From: Hyalangium ruber | GTDB taxonomy: Bacteria; Myxococcota; Myxococcia; Myxococcales; Myxococcaceae | Length of the DNA: 64,000 nt | Assembly: GCF_034259325.1 (NCBI RefSeq) | Contig: NZ_JAXIVS010000024.1 | Coordinates: 1-64,000, forward strand | Reading direction: 5' to 3' | In this document: positions 17,151-24,372 of the stretch, piece after piece | How the letters are laid out: every line of letters starts with the position of its first letter | Numbering within the stretch: position 1 is the first letter of the stretch | Notes under the pieces: model-generated | Seen by the model: only the letters and a program-made list of their open reading frames with translations | Told to the model about the DNA's origin: nothing | Database searches by the model: none | Program-made: the position numbers and the translations under genes

Positions 17151-18062
17151 ATGCGGAAGCGTTTGGGTGCGGTGCTGCTCCTGGCCTTGAGTGCGTGTGG
17201 GCCTGGTGAAGAGTGGGCTGGGCAGCCGGGAGACCCGATGAACGGGCTCGAGCAGCCCATCGTCGTGGACAACGGACTCTCGGCCAACGGGCTCTCGGCC
17301 AACGGCTTGTCGGCCAACGGCTTGTCGGCCAACGGCTTGTCGCTTCGCGTCCTGTCGTCGCACACCTTCCGGAACTGGTTCGACGCAGATCCGGTGCTGC
17401 GCGAGGAGTTCATGCGCTACGTCATCCGGTGCGCGGCGCCGCAGGGCTTCACGCGGAGCTTCACCAGCCACGTCGCGAACGTCACGTACACGTGGGTGGG
17501 ACAGCTGGGCCTGGCGCCCGGCTGGGCCGCGGGGGCGCCTCCCACGATCGCGGAGCAGCAGGTGGTGTCCGCGTGCCTGGCGGCCCACGTGAACACGCAC
17601 GGCGTGAATGTGCCGATCTCGGTGCTGGGGCTGAAGGGCAACGGTACCCCGCTGCCCATCGAGCCGAACGAGCTGAGCACCTTCAGCGAGACGGAGGCCT
17701 GCTTCTTCGGCAACCTCTTCAATGGGGACGGCCTCTTCGCCGGCAACGATCGCAACAGCCTGAGCGCGGTGGAGAGCACCTCGCGGGCTTGCGCGTTGTC
17801 GCCCACGCTGAGTGGGACCGATCCAGCGTGTCCGCCGGTGACGCGCGTGGGCTCGTGCCAGGCGCTCAACTGCGAGATGGATCCGGAGTCGAGGTACTAC
17901 AAGCGCTGCACCTACAACGGCAAGGTGTACCGGCCGATCACCACTCGCATCCGCCCGCAGGACATCTACAGCTGCGGAGACGGCGTCTGCCAGATCACCG
18001 AGCAGTGCGGTACGGGCACCACGGCGACCAGCTGCCAGGCCGACTGCGGCCTCTGCCCATAG
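17151..18062 (+). CDS. lipoprotein with NGLSA pentapeptide repeats
   Basis: A 303-residue lipoprotein. The leader ends in a lipobox (LSAC, Cys16). After a short acidic linker come about five tandem NGLSA units (residues 41-64), encoded by 15-bp DNA repeats. The mature part is Cys-rich toward the C-terminus (CGDGVCQITEQC...CQADCGLCP), suggesting disulphides outside the cytoplasm. NGL-type repeats recur in myxobacterial exported proteins, but no function is established that I know of. An AT-rich stretch (about 17020-17060) upstream probably holds its promoter. Confidence 0.75.
   Translation: MRKRLGAVLLLALSACGPGEEWAGQPGDPMNGLEQPIVVDNGLSANGLSANGLSANGLSANGLSLRVLSSHTFRNWFDADPVLREEFMRYVIRCAAPQGFTRSFTSHVANVTYTWVGQLGLAPGWAAGAPPTIAEQQVVSACLAAHVNTHGVNVPISVLGLKGNGTPLPIEPNELSTFSETEACFFGNLFNGDGLFAGNDRNSLSAVESTSRACALSPTLSGTDPACPPVTRVGSCQALNCEMDPESRYYKRCTYNGKVYRPITTRIRPQDIYSCGDGVCQITEQCGTGTTATSCQADCGLCP
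17271..17342 (+). repeat. 15-bp coding tandem repeat (NGLSA), 4.8 copies
   Basis: Units of AACGGNCTNTCGGCC follow each other without spacers. The last three units are identical over their shared length, and the first two differ at the third codon positions of Gly and Leu, the pattern expected of recent slippage in an older array. The copy number is likely to vary between strains. Confidence 0.85.
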
Positions 18063-18071
18063 ACGCGATGC

Positions 18072-19121
18072 CTACCTCTTGCGTGGGCTGGGGGTGGGAA
18101 CATCCAGGGCCGCCAGCTCGACGATGAGCTCATCCCGAGGGACCGTGCCGCGCCGCTCGTGCCGGTCCTCGGCGTAGTGGTACGTGACGCGAACGCGCCG
18201 GGTGCCCGCGGGCAGCACCACGCGCGTGGGCTCGAAGGGCATCAAGGACGTGTTCCCGGTCCGTCGCACCTGGAAGGTCCCCTCCTCCGTGGCGGTGATC
18301 TCGAAGGTCTGTCCGAAGCGCGCGGCGGGTTTGTCATCGGCCCACAGCGTCATGTGGCGGAACACATCCCCCGTGGGGAAGGCGTGCCCGACTCCCTTGG
18401 ATTCGAGGACCGCGATGAGCTGCCCACGCACCTGCTCCAGCCGCACGGAGAGCGCGCCCCGGAGGAAGGCCAGGTCATACGCTCCTCGGAACGCATGCGA
18501 CTTCCCAGGCATGTGGCAGCTCTGGCACGTGCCCTGTCCACCGCGCGCCTGCCAGTCGCGCCACTCGGTCCAGGTCGTCTGCATCTTCTCGTCGGTGAGC
18601 GAGGACTTCCCGTCCACCACCTCGTGGCCGAGGAACTCGTGGCAGTTCGCACAGAAGAATGGGTCGGCGAGCTTCGGCTCGGAGCGCAGGGGGTGGTCCG
18701 CCTCCGGAGGCTTGGGGTTGGCCGTCATCACCACGCCGTCACGCACGTGGCACGTCACACAGGTGATGCCCTCGTGGGCCAGCGAGGCCCGGGGCACCGA
18801 GGCCAGGTTGCGATCACGAACCAGCGCCGAGCGCCGTCGCAGCGCCGCTTTCGCCTGCTCCTCCAGCGGGGCATGGCAGTACACGCAGCGCGGGTGGGGC
18901 TCGGCCGCGAAGCCATCGAGGAACACGGCGTTGTCGAGGCTCTGCCGGTGGCGCGACTGGCTCCAGGCCTCGAAGACCTCGGTGTGGCACGGCTCGCACG
19001 TCTCCGCCGAGGCGCCGGCCACGCGGACCGGCTCCAGGAAGCTCCCGAAGTCCCACGGCGAGGGGGACTCGGCGCCCGCCGCCGTGGCGAGCACGAGCGC
19101 CAGGAGTACCCCCCACCTCAT
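18072..19121 (-). CDS. secreted pentahaem c-type cytochrome
   Basis: A 349-residue exported protein with a signal peptide (1-17, ending AAGA) and five CxxCH haem-c attachment sites (CEPCH, CVYCH, CVTCH, CANCH, CQSCH) in the first 220 residues. The remaining 130 residues, without haem motifs, are beta-rich. The arrangement resembles cytochrome c554/multihaem proteins of the periplasm. Its ATG overlaps the stop of the upstream glycan-binding-type gene by four bases, so the two are an operon. It converges with the NGLSA lipoprotein gene. Redox partner and substrate cannot be read from sequence. Confidence 0.85.
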   Translation of the reverse strand: MRWGVLLALVLATAAGAESPSPWDFGSFLEPVRVAGASAETCEPCHTEVFEAWSQSRHRQSLDNAVFLDGFAAEPHPRCVYCHAPLEEQAKAALRRRSALVRDRNLASVPRASLAHEGITCVTCHVRDGVVMTANPKPPEADHPLRSEPKLADPFFCANCHEFLGHEVVDGKSSLTDEKMQTTWTEWRDWQARGGQGTCQSCHMPGKSHAFRGAYDLAFLRGALSVRLEQVRGQLIAVLESKGVGHAFPTGDVFRHMTLWADDKPAARFGQTFEITATEEGTFQVRRTGNTSLMPFEPTRVVLPAGTRRVRVTYHYAEDRHERRGTVPRDELIVELAALDVPTPSPRKR

Positions 19122-20512
19122 GAGCGCGACACGGCCTCGAGCGTCATCTTCTGCACCGAGATCCCCGACGTGGAGCCCTCGTCGTCGTACTCGTTCAGGC
19201 GGTCCACCACTTCGGTGCTCTCGAGGCGGGACACCTTGCCGTTGGTGTACGCGGGCACCGTCACGCCCACGGACACGGTCGTCCCGCCCATCTCGTCCTC
19301 GATGCTCTCCAGCGTCACCATGCGCTGGAGCTTGCCGCCCTCCAGCAGCGCGATGGCATGGGTGGTGATGGTGGCGGTGGTGCGCTCGGCGATGATGTGC
19401 GTCTGGGTGAAGTACACCTTCTTCACATCGGCGGATGAGCCCTCGAGCAGCAGCAGGTTCGAGAGCACCTTGCCCTGATAGTAGCCCTCGTCATCGTTCA
19501 TCTTCGGCTTGAGCGAGCCGCGCCCCTTGGCCTCGAAGAGCGTGGCCTCGTTCAGGTTGAACAGCGGGGTCATCAGGTTGGAGAACTGGAAGTTCTCGGG
19601 CATGACGGCGCGGCCCTTCTGGGTGAGCGAGTACCACTTGCCGTCCTTGGGCGGAGCGGCGGCAAGCGTGTCGAGCTCCTTGATCAGGGCCTTGTCCGCA
19701 TCGCTCAGGGGCCCGGCGATGCTCCCCTTCTTGATCTGCTCCTTGAGCGGGACGAAGTCCTTCGCGGGGATGCCCTTCTCGGCGTAGCCGTCCTTGTCCT
19801 CATCGACCATCTGCGAGTAGCGCTTGGAGATCAGCTTCGAGTCGTCCCACTTGGACTCGAAGGTGGTGGAGGCGAAGGGGTAGGTCTTCGGCAGGCTGGC
19901 GAAGTACTTGGCGGCATCGAGGCGCTCCTTCTTCCACTGGAGCATCGCCGCGCGCTTCCCCTTCTCGACGGCGGCGTTGTACGGCACCTCGCTGTCGACG
20001 AAGACCTGGACGTCGGAGACGCAGGTGTCCTTGTACTTCGAGCCCGCGTGGACGCTGTCGATGGTGAGCGTCACCTCGGACACGGCGCCCGTGACGGGGA
20101 TCTCGAAGGACTGGGGCCCCAGCTTGCGCTCCAGGGTGAGCTGCTTCTTGGCGGACTCGGCGCCGCCGGGGCCGCGCACGGTGACGGTGAGCTGCTTGGG
20201 CGCGGCGTTGGCGGTCAGCAGCCCTTGGGACTTCTGGTAGCCGTTGAAGAGCACGAGGCGGATGGCGCGCGCCGACTTGAGATCCGAGACGGGGATGGTC
20301 AGCGACTCACCGATGCCGTCCCCCTCGGCGCCCTCGACCCAGGCGGTCTTCGGATCGTCATCGAGCACGTAGCTGGGGTGGTAGTTCTCCTCGTACTTGT
20401 TCCAGTTGCTCTTGAGGAAGCTGGAGGCCGTGGCCTGGTCGGAGTGCAGGCGCTGAAAGTCGCCGGCGGCGGCGAGGGACGGGAGCAGGACAGCGAGCAG
20501 GACGGGCCGCAT
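19118..20512 (-). CDS. secreted protein with discoidin-like/NADase-type glycan-binding domain
   Basis: A 464-residue exported protein. Signal peptide 1-16 (ending LAAA) precedes a discoidin-like domain at about 20-165, with ASSFL...NYHPSYVLDDDPKTAW and a GDGIGESL turn, as in the NADase-type glycan-binding domain. The remaining 300 residues are mixed alpha/beta and not recognised; they contain a Lys- and Asp-rich central part. ATG 20512 starts the signal peptide. It overlaps the cytochrome gene by four bases. The pairing of a sugar-binding protein with a multihaem cytochrome points to a shared surface or envelope role, which is inference. Confidence 0.7.
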   Translation of the reverse strand: MRPVLLAVLLPSLAAAGDFQRLHSDQATASSFLKSNWNKYEENYHPSYVLDDDPKTAWVEGAEGDGIGESLTIPVSDLKSARAIRLVLFNGYQKSQGLLTANAAPKQLTVTVRGPGGAESAKKQLTLERKLGPQSFEIPVTGAVSEVTLTIDSVHAGSKYKDTCVSDVQVFVDSEVPYNAAVEKGKRAAMLQWKKERLDAAKYFASLPKTYPFASTTFESKWDDSKLISKRYSQMVDEDKDGYAEKGIPAKDFVPLKEQIKKGSIAGPLSDADKALIKELDTLAAAPPKDGKWYSLTQKGRAVMPENFQFSNLMTPLFNLNEATLFEAKGRGSLKPKMNDDEGYYQGKVLSNLLLLEGSSADVKKVYFTQTHIIAERTTATITTHAIALLEGGKLQRMVTLESIEDEMGGTTVSVGVTVPAYTNGKVSRLESTEVVDRLNEYDDEGSTSGISVQKMTLEAVSRS

Positions 20513-20638
20513 GGGGTGCCTTGCGTGTCGGGTGGAGGACGGAAGGCTAGCACGCCCCGAGTGTGGAGGGATTCGCTTGACCTCCGGGCGCGCACCGAAC
20601 ACTCATCCCGCCGCATTCCAAACAAGGAGCATGACGCA

Positions 20639-21415
20639 ATGCGAGTCCTGAGCGTGCTGGTGGGGCTGATGGCGATGACGGCGGTGGCCAAGCCCGTGCA
20701 GAAGCCGGTGAAGTACGAGCTGGAGGGGACGAAGCTCGAGGGCGTGTTGATCTACGACGACGCGGTGAAGACGTCCCGTCCCGGCCTGGTGCTGGTGCCC
20801 AACTGGCTGGGCATCAACGCGCCCAACCTGAAGCAGGCCGAGGAGATCGCTGGCAAGAGCTACATCCTCTTCGTCGCCGACATGTACGGCCAGACGGTGC
20901 GGCCCAAGAACACGGATGAGGCGGGCAAGGTCTCCGGCGCGGTGAAGGGCGATCGCAAGCTCATGCGGGCGCGGGTGAACAAGGCGCTGGAGGTGCTGCG
21001 CGGCGAGGGCAAGGCCGCGGGCCTCGACGCCAAGAAGCTGGGGGCCATCGGGTTCTGCTTCGGCGGCACCAGCGTGCTGGAGCTGGCGCGCAGCGGCTCG
21101 GACGTGGCCGGGGTGGTGTCCTTCCACGGCGGCCTGGACGCGCCCATGGCGGCGGACGCCAAGGGCATCACCGCCAAGGTGCTCGCGCTGCACGGCGCCG
21201 AGGATCCATACGTCCCCGCCGCCGAGGTGACGGGCTTCCAGGAGGAGATGCGCAAGGCGAAGGCGGACTGGCAGCTCGTGTCCTACGGCAACGCGGTCCA
21301 CAGCTTCACCGACGTGGACGCCAATGTGCCCGGCCAGTTCCAGTACAACCCCAAGGTGGCCAAGCGCTCCTACAAGGCGATGAACGACTTCTTCGCCGAG
21401 GCCTTCGGGGGCTGA
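20639..21415 (+). CDS. dienelactone hydrolase family protein, exported
   Basis: A 258-residue alpha/beta hydrolase with a signal peptide (1-17, MRVLSVLVGLMAMTAVA). The dienelactone hydrolase triad is visible: nucleophile Cys in GFCFGG, Asp in HGAEDPYVP and His in NAVHSFT. The Cys nucleophile and the phrase PGLVLVPNWLG support the family. The start at 20639 has AAGGAG nine bases upstream. Export is unusual for classical chlorocatechol-pathway enzymes, and the natural substrate here is unknown. It is divergent from the glycan-binding/cytochrome operon. Confidence 0.85.
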   Translation: MRVLSVLVGLMAMTAVAKPVQKPVKYELEGTKLEGVLIYDDAVKTSRPGLVLVPNWLGINAPNLKQAEEIAGKSYILFVADMYGQTVRPKNTDEAGKVSGAVKGDRKLMRARVNKALEVLRGEGKAAGLDAKKLGAIGFCFGGTSVLELARSGSDVAGVVSFHGGLDAPMAADAKGITAKVLALHGAEDPYVPAAEVTGFQEEMRKAKADWQLVSYGNAVHSFTDVDANVPGQFQYNPKVAKRSYKAMNDFFAEAFGG

Positions 21416-21523
21416 GCGGGCTCAGGGACAAGATTCGTCGCCAGTGCCCGCAAATGTCGTCACTCGGAGTCTCATTGGAGCGCACAGGCTCCTGATTTCG
21501 CGGACTTGCACGGGTGACAGGGG

Positions 21524-21540
21524 TTGGCACGTGGAGTGCC
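21524..21540 (+). promoter_or_regulatory. sigma-54-type promoter upstream of pilin gene
   Basis: TTGGCACGTGGAGTGCC matches the -24/-12 consensus: TTGGCACG, then GTGC, with GG (21526-21527) and GC (21538-21539) exactly ten bases apart. Transcription would start near 21551, about 33 bases before the pilin ATG. In Myxococcus pilA is sigma-54 dependent, so the location is biologically sensible. Confidence 0.7.
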
Positions 21541-21583
21541 TTGGGGGAACGCGCTACGCGAACCCCTACCCCACGGAGCGCAG

Positions 21584-22222
21584 ATGACGAAGCATGTCCG
21601 ATGCCGCGGCTTCACCCTCGCCGAAGTGCTGATCGTGGTGGCCATGAGCAGTGTCCTGGCCGCCATCAGCCTGCCGAACTTCTTCCGAGCCGAGAAGCGT
21701 GCCCGTGCGTTCGAGGCGATCAAGAACCTCAAGGGCCTGCACGCGAGCATGAGCATGCAGCAGCTCAAGCCCACCTCCATCCACGTGCCGGGCTTCGATC
21801 CGAAGCGGCGCAACCGCTACAGCTACCACCTCTCCAGTACGTGCGCGGCCTACGAGGATCGCAGCGCGCAGTATGCGGTCGTGAACGCGATGGACGAGTG
21901 CATCGGGGTGGACACGTTCCACCATACCGGCTTCCCCAACACCTTCGCGCCCATGCCCATTGCCGCCGTCACCTGGGAGCATGACGCCATCGTGAACGGT
22001 ATGGGCACCGAGCCGGGCGTCTTCGGATCGGACACGAACTGGGACTACCTCGCAGCGGCCGCCGGAGATCTGGACGACAACCCGATCGACTGGGCCGACA
22101 CCTGGATCATCTCCTCCGCGGACGGCGAGATGTATGGGCTCTGCACGGACGGCAACTCGCCCCCCGATCTGGTCCCCGCGGGAGAGCCGTACCAGACCAA
22201 CGCCGACAACGGGTGCCACTGA
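21584..22222 (+). CDS. type IV pilin-like protein
   Basis: A 212-residue prepilin. The short basic leader ends in G|FTLAEVLIVVAM, with the prepilin peptidase site, Phe+1 and Glu+5, followed by the hydrophobic assembly helix. The C-terminal globular part contains four Cys residues and a charged, Asn/Asp-rich end. GGAG lies six bases before ATG 21584. No pil cluster surrounds it, so it is a solitary pilin or pseudopilin paralogue rather than the main PilA locus. It has its own sigma-54-type promoter and converges with the HMG-CoA lyase gene. Confidence 0.85.
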   Translation: MTKHVRCRGFTLAEVLIVVAMSSVLAAISLPNFFRAEKRARAFEAIKNLKGLHASMSMQQLKPTSIHVPGFDPKRRNRYSYHLSSTCAAYEDRSAQYAVVNAMDECIGVDTFHHTGFPNTFAPMPIAAVTWEHDAIVNGMGTEPGVFGSDTNWDYLAAAAGDLDDNPIDWADTWIISSADGEMYGLCTDGNSPPDLVPAGEPYQTNADNGCH

Positions 22223-22228
22223 GCCCGC

Positions 22229-23218
22229 TCAGCGCGGGGCGCTCTGGGCGTGAGCCCGGCGCGCCCGCTTCTCGCGCTCGCCCAGCGCCGCCTGCAGGAA
22301 CTTGCCGGCGAGCTTGCGGCCGATGAGCTCCTGGGCCAGCTCGCCCGCCTCGACGAGCTTGTCCATGTTGATGCCCGTCTCCACGCCCATGCCGTGGAAC
22401 ATGAAGACGGCATCCTCCGTGGCGAGGTTGCCCGCCGCGCCCGGAGCGTAGGGGCAGCCGCCCAGCCCGCCGATGCTGGCGTCGAACGTGGTGACGCCCG
22501 CCGACAGGCCCACCAGCGCGTTGGCCAGCGCCGTGCCGCGCGTGTCGTGCATGTGCAGCGCCAGCTTCTCCACGGGGATGTACTTGAGCAGCCCGGAGAG
22601 GATCTCCTCGGTCTGCCGGGGCGTGCCCACGCCGATCGTGTCCCCCAGGCTGAGCTGGTAGATGCCCATGTCCACCAGCTTGCGGCAGACGTCGACCACC
22701 CGCTCCACCGGCACGTGGCCCTCGTACGGGCAGCCCCACACCGTGGACAGGTAGCCGCGCACGCGCATCCCCGCCTGGGTGGCCGCCGTCACCACCTCGC
22801 GCGAGGACTCGATCGCCTCGGCGATCGTCTTGTTGATGTTCTTCTTGGAGTGGGCCTCGGAGGCGGAGATGAAGATCGCCGCCTCTTGAAGGCCGGCCTC
22901 TCGTGCCCGCTGCAGGCCCTTGAGGTTGGGCACCAGCGCGGAGAACACGACGCCCTCCTTGCGGCCGACCAGGCGCAAGAGCTCCTCGGCGTCCGCGAGC
23001 TGGGGGATCCACTTGGGTGACACGAACGACGTCACCTCGATGCGCTTCTCGCCCGAGGCGACCAGCGCTTCGATCAGGCGCGCCTTGTCCCGGGTGGGCA
23101 GCGTGCGCAGCTCGTTCTGCAAGCCATCCCGAGGGCCGACCTCGTAGACGTCGACCTTCCGGGGGAGGCTGCCGAGCCAGGCGCTTATGCGCGATTGGGA
23201 ATGTTCGTTCGAATCCAC
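22229..23218 (-). CDS. mvaB: hydroxymethylglutaryl-CoA lyase
   Basis: A 329-residue enzyme that cleaves HMG-CoA to acetoacetate and acetyl-CoA, the last step of leucine catabolism. Signature motifs are [10 protein letters not shown] near the N-terminus, [20 protein letters not shown] (metal-binding His pair) and [15 protein letters not shown], which contains the catalytic Cys. The only plausible start is GTG 23218, inside the upstream gene with a 34-base overlap, so translation is probably coupled. The last 25 residues are basic and Ala-rich. It is the third gene of a methyltransferase / B12-subunit / lyase operon. Confidence 0.92.
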   Translation of the reverse strand: MDSNEHSQSRISAWLGSLPRKVDVYEVGPRDGLQNELRTLPTRDKARLIEALVASGEKRIEVTSFVSPKWIPQLADAEELLRLVGRKEGVVFSALVPNLKGLQRAREAGLQEAAIFISASEAHSKKNINKTIAEAIESSREVVTAATQAGMRVRGYLSTVWGCPYEGHVPVERVVDVCRKLVDMGIYQLSLGDTIGVGTPRQTEEILSGLLKYIPVEKLALHMHDTRGTALANALVGLSAGVTTFDASIGGLGGCPYAPGAAGNLATEDAVFMFHGMGVETGINMDKLVEAGELAQELIGRKLAGKFLQAALGEREKRARRAHAQSAPR

Positions 23219-23589
23219 TTGACGATGTCCTGCGTCGAGCTCCCCGGGGTGAAGATCTCCGTCACCCCCAGGCCCTTGAGTTTGGGAATGTCGTCGTCCG
23301 GGATGATGCCTCCGCCGAACACCCGGATGTCCTCGGCCTTGCTGCCCTTGAGCAGGTCGATGACGGCGGGAAAGAGCGTCATGTGCGCGCCGGACATGAT
23401 GGACATGCCGATCGCGTCGACGTCCTCCTGGATGGCGGCGTTGACGATCATCTCGGGCGTCTGGTGCAGCCCTGTGTAGATGACCTCCATACCCGCGTCG
23501 CGCAAGGCCCGCGCGATGATCTTCGCACCGCGGTCGTGCCCATCCAGGCCCGGCTTGGCCACCAGAATTCGAAGCTTCCTCTCAACCAT
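23185..23589 (-). CDS. cobalamin-binding subunit of methylmalonyl-CoA mutase-type enzyme
   Basis: A 134-residue stand-alone B12-binding domain, the usual length for the small subunit of two-part acyl-CoA mutases. It has [12 protein letters not shown], the DxHxxG motif whose His replaces the lower cobalamin ligand, SGAHM, and [10 protein letters not shown] near the end. Its likely partner is the large subunit encoded at 28107-30014, which lacks this domain. It overlaps the methyltransferase upstream by eight bases and the lyase downstream by 34. Whether the substrate is methylmalonyl-CoA or another acyl-CoA cannot be settled from this subunit. Confidence 0.9.
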   Translation of the reverse strand: MVERKLRILVAKPGLDGHDRGAKIIARALRDAGMEVIYTGLHQTPEMIVNAAIQEDVDAIGMSIMSGAHMTLFPAVIDLLKGSKAEDIRVFGGGIIPDDDIPKLKGLGVTEIFTPGSSTQDIVKWIRTNIPNRA

Positions 23590-24310
23590 GTCGCAGCTCA
23601 GCTCCCACGATGAGGTCCGTCGAGGCGGACGATAGCGGCTCGCCTGCCAGGCCGCCGTGTACCCACTTCGGCGCGAGGCCCGTCGATTCCAACAGTTGGA
23701 CCAATTCCGCAAGAGGATAGTAACGGATGGCGTAAGCCCCTGATAGCACTCGCCCATCTGGCAGTGTGAGCTGGCGGCGGCCGTGGTCCCGGCCGGTAGC
23801 GGAATCGAAGCGGCTCTCCTCCTCCAACTGGCTGCCATCGGGCAGGGAACGCTGGAAGGCGGCGCTTGGCTGCTCGCTCAGTCGCTCGTAGGGGACGGTC
23901 TGGAGGACCAGGAGTCCTCCGGGCTTCAGACACCGAGCGATCTCCTGGAGGATGACGCGGTGCTCCATGTCCGAGAAGGCGAAGAGCGTTGAGTACCAGG
24001 CATAAGCGCCGGCCAACGAGCGAGGCTGGAACGGGAGGGCGCGGAGGTCCCCCCGGACGGCGGGAAAACCGGGGGCTCGGTGGGACAGGGAGTACGCGTC
24101 GAGCTCGAGGCCGATGACGCGCCCGGCCAAGGGCCCGGAGGTATTCAGGGGAGCGGCGTGGCGACCGTGTCCGCAGCCGAGATCGACGATGGGACCGGAG
24201 GGGGCGAGGCCCGAGAAACAACGCTGCAGGTAGGCTACCTCGCGCGTCGTCACCTCGGGGGCGAGGAAGGGCAGCGTGCTGCGCAGGTACAGCTCACCGA
24301 AGAAGCTCAC
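23582..24310 (-). CDS. class I SAM-dependent methyltransferase
   Basis: A 242-residue methyltransferase. Motif I is [12 protein letters not shown] (about 42-53). An acidic end of strand 2 (GLELDAYSL) and a post-I region GDLRALPF are followed by [11 protein letters not shown] and the post-II/III phrase [11 protein letters not shown]. The methyl acceptor is not evident. It is the first gene of the operon with the B12 subunit and HMG-CoA lyase, which it overlaps in series. It is divergent from the triple-fusion gene, with only about 60 bases between the starts, so the two promoters must lie close together or overlap. Confidence 0.85.
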   Translation of the reverse strand: MSFFGELYLRSTLPFLAPEVTTREVAYLQRCFSGLAPSGPIVDLGCGHGRHAAPLNTSGPLAGRVIGLELDAYSLSHRAPGFPAVRGDLRALPFQPRSLAGAYAWYSTLFAFSDMEHRVILQEIARCLKPGGLLVLQTVPYERLSEQPSAAFQRSLPDGSQLEEESRFDSATGRDHGRRQLTLPDGRVLSGAYAIRYYPLAELVQLLESTGLAPKWVHGGLAGEPLSSASTDLIVGAELRHG

Positions 24311-24372
24311 GGGGCCTGGGAGGGGTTCGAGGGGAGTCCAGGAGTCATCATAAGTCGTTAGAGTCTAGAGGT

